Source: Shewanella litorisediminis (GTDB taxonomy: Bacteria > Pseudomonadota > Gammaproteobacteria > Enterobacterales > Shewanellaceae). Taken from it: 64,000 nucleotides of DNA. Both the position numbers and the translations under genes were made by a program. Below, piece by piece: positions 63,766 through 64,000 of this stretch (position 1 is its first letter; each line of letters starts with the position of its first letter). A model generated the notes under the pieces. The model was not told where the DNA came from, made no database searches, and was given only the letters and a program-made list of their open reading frames with translations. Location: assembly GCF_016834455.1 (NCBI RefSeq), contig NZ_CP069213.1:1364501-1428500 (forward strand). The letters are read 5' to 3'.

Positions 63766-64000
63766 ATGCATTTTCCAGAAGATGATAACGGCCAGATGCT
63801 CAAAGCGATGCACGAATCCGGGATTGATTTAACCAAGCCTTTGGATGTGGACTTTTTCCTGGTGTTTGACGACAGACGCGATGCCGAGTCAGCTCTTGAA
63901 GATTTGACCGCCCAGGAAGCCGAAGGCGAAGTAGAGCTCAACTTTAATGAAGAGCTCGACAAGTGGGAGCTGATTGTCTGTATCAACATGCTGCCCGAGT
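63766..64000 (+). CDS. RraB-family protein (RNase E inhibitor-like), 5' part
   Basis: The first 78 codons of a gene cut by the right edge. MHFPEDDNGQMLKAMHESGIDLTKPLDVDFFLVFDDRRDAESALEDL fits the RraB family, whose enteric member binds RNase E and slows RNA decay. AAGGAGACAG site 11 bases after the S4 gene, so the two are probably co-transcribed. Confidence 0.75.
   Translation, partial: MHFPEDDNGQMLKAMHESGIDLTKPLDVDFFLVFDDRRDAESALEDLTAQEAEGEVELNFNEELDKWELIVCINMLPE

Noticed and set aside
1..64000. CRISPR arrays, insertion sequences, prophage or integron parts
   Set aside because: No regular direct repeats with spacers, transposase, integrase or att-like duplications were seen; the three tRNAs have no integrated element next to them.

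Overview
The window reads as chromosomal DNA of a marine or estuarine gammaproteobacterium of the genus Shewanella. The main reasons are an mtrDEF/omcA metal-reduction cluster beside feoAB, a Vibrio/Shewanella-type TonB2 locus, and enteric-like housekeeping order (tig-clpP-clpX-lon-hupB-ppiD). S. amazonensis or a close relative is possible, but the species is an inference. No insertion sequence, prophage, integron or CRISPR array was seen. Coding density is high and no clear frameshifts were found.

Layout. (1) 1-7847, minus strand: an extracellular electron-transfer cluster transcribed mtrD-mtrE-mtrF-omcA, then a terminator, then the first codons of another OmcA/MtrC-type lipoprotein cut by the window edge. 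(2) 8243-10784: feoAB iron(II) uptake, divergent from mtrD, with a perfect-core CRP site and a Fur-like box in the shared upstream region. (3) 10938-18494: glnS, a Yip1-family membrane protein, miaE, lpxH-ppiB, cysS, folD and a Pro-Arg-His tRNA operon. (4) 18747-27177: proteostasis block tig, clpP, clpX, lon, hupB, ppiD. (5) 27280-41606: ung, fabV, sapABCDF, pspF divergent from pspABC, ycjX-ycjF, a methionine gamma-lyase and a ComEA-like protein. (6) 41755-49838: 4.5S RNA, a ComFB-like protein coupled to a histone-deacetylase-family enzyme, a DUF2057 protein, priC, a TSUP transporter, and dinG and polB diverging from one LexA box. (7) 50057-59975: a porin, a large TonB-dependent receptor and a six-gene TonB2 energising operon (DUF3450, TtpC, ExbB2, ExbD2, TonB2, TPR). 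(8) 60020-64000: a degenerate GGDEF protein, a DUF885 lipoprotein, a small parvulin, a GNAT acetyltransferase, a YbcJ-like S4 protein and a truncated RraB-family gene.

How the parts work together. MtrD and MtrE resemble the periplasmic decaheme and outer-membrane barrel of a porin-cytochrome conduit. MtrF and OmcA would be the surface decaheme lipoproteins that deliver electrons to metal oxides, and the neighbouring FeoAB would import the Fe(II) produced. The sap, psp and ycjXF genes form an envelope-stress neighbourhood. The TonB2 operon would power the receptor encoded just upstream.

I found no system that is clearly undescribed. The most useful leads are: a Walker-A Lys-to-Arg change in SapD; FabV at the place where enterics carry fabI; a perfect palindrome and leader hairpin in front of the TonB2 operon; a shared LexA box for dinG and polB; a clpP promoter buried in the tig terminator; a terminator in the ppiD leader; and a GGDEF-fold protein without its catalytic motif. 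All sites were read by eye; no alignments or searches were run.
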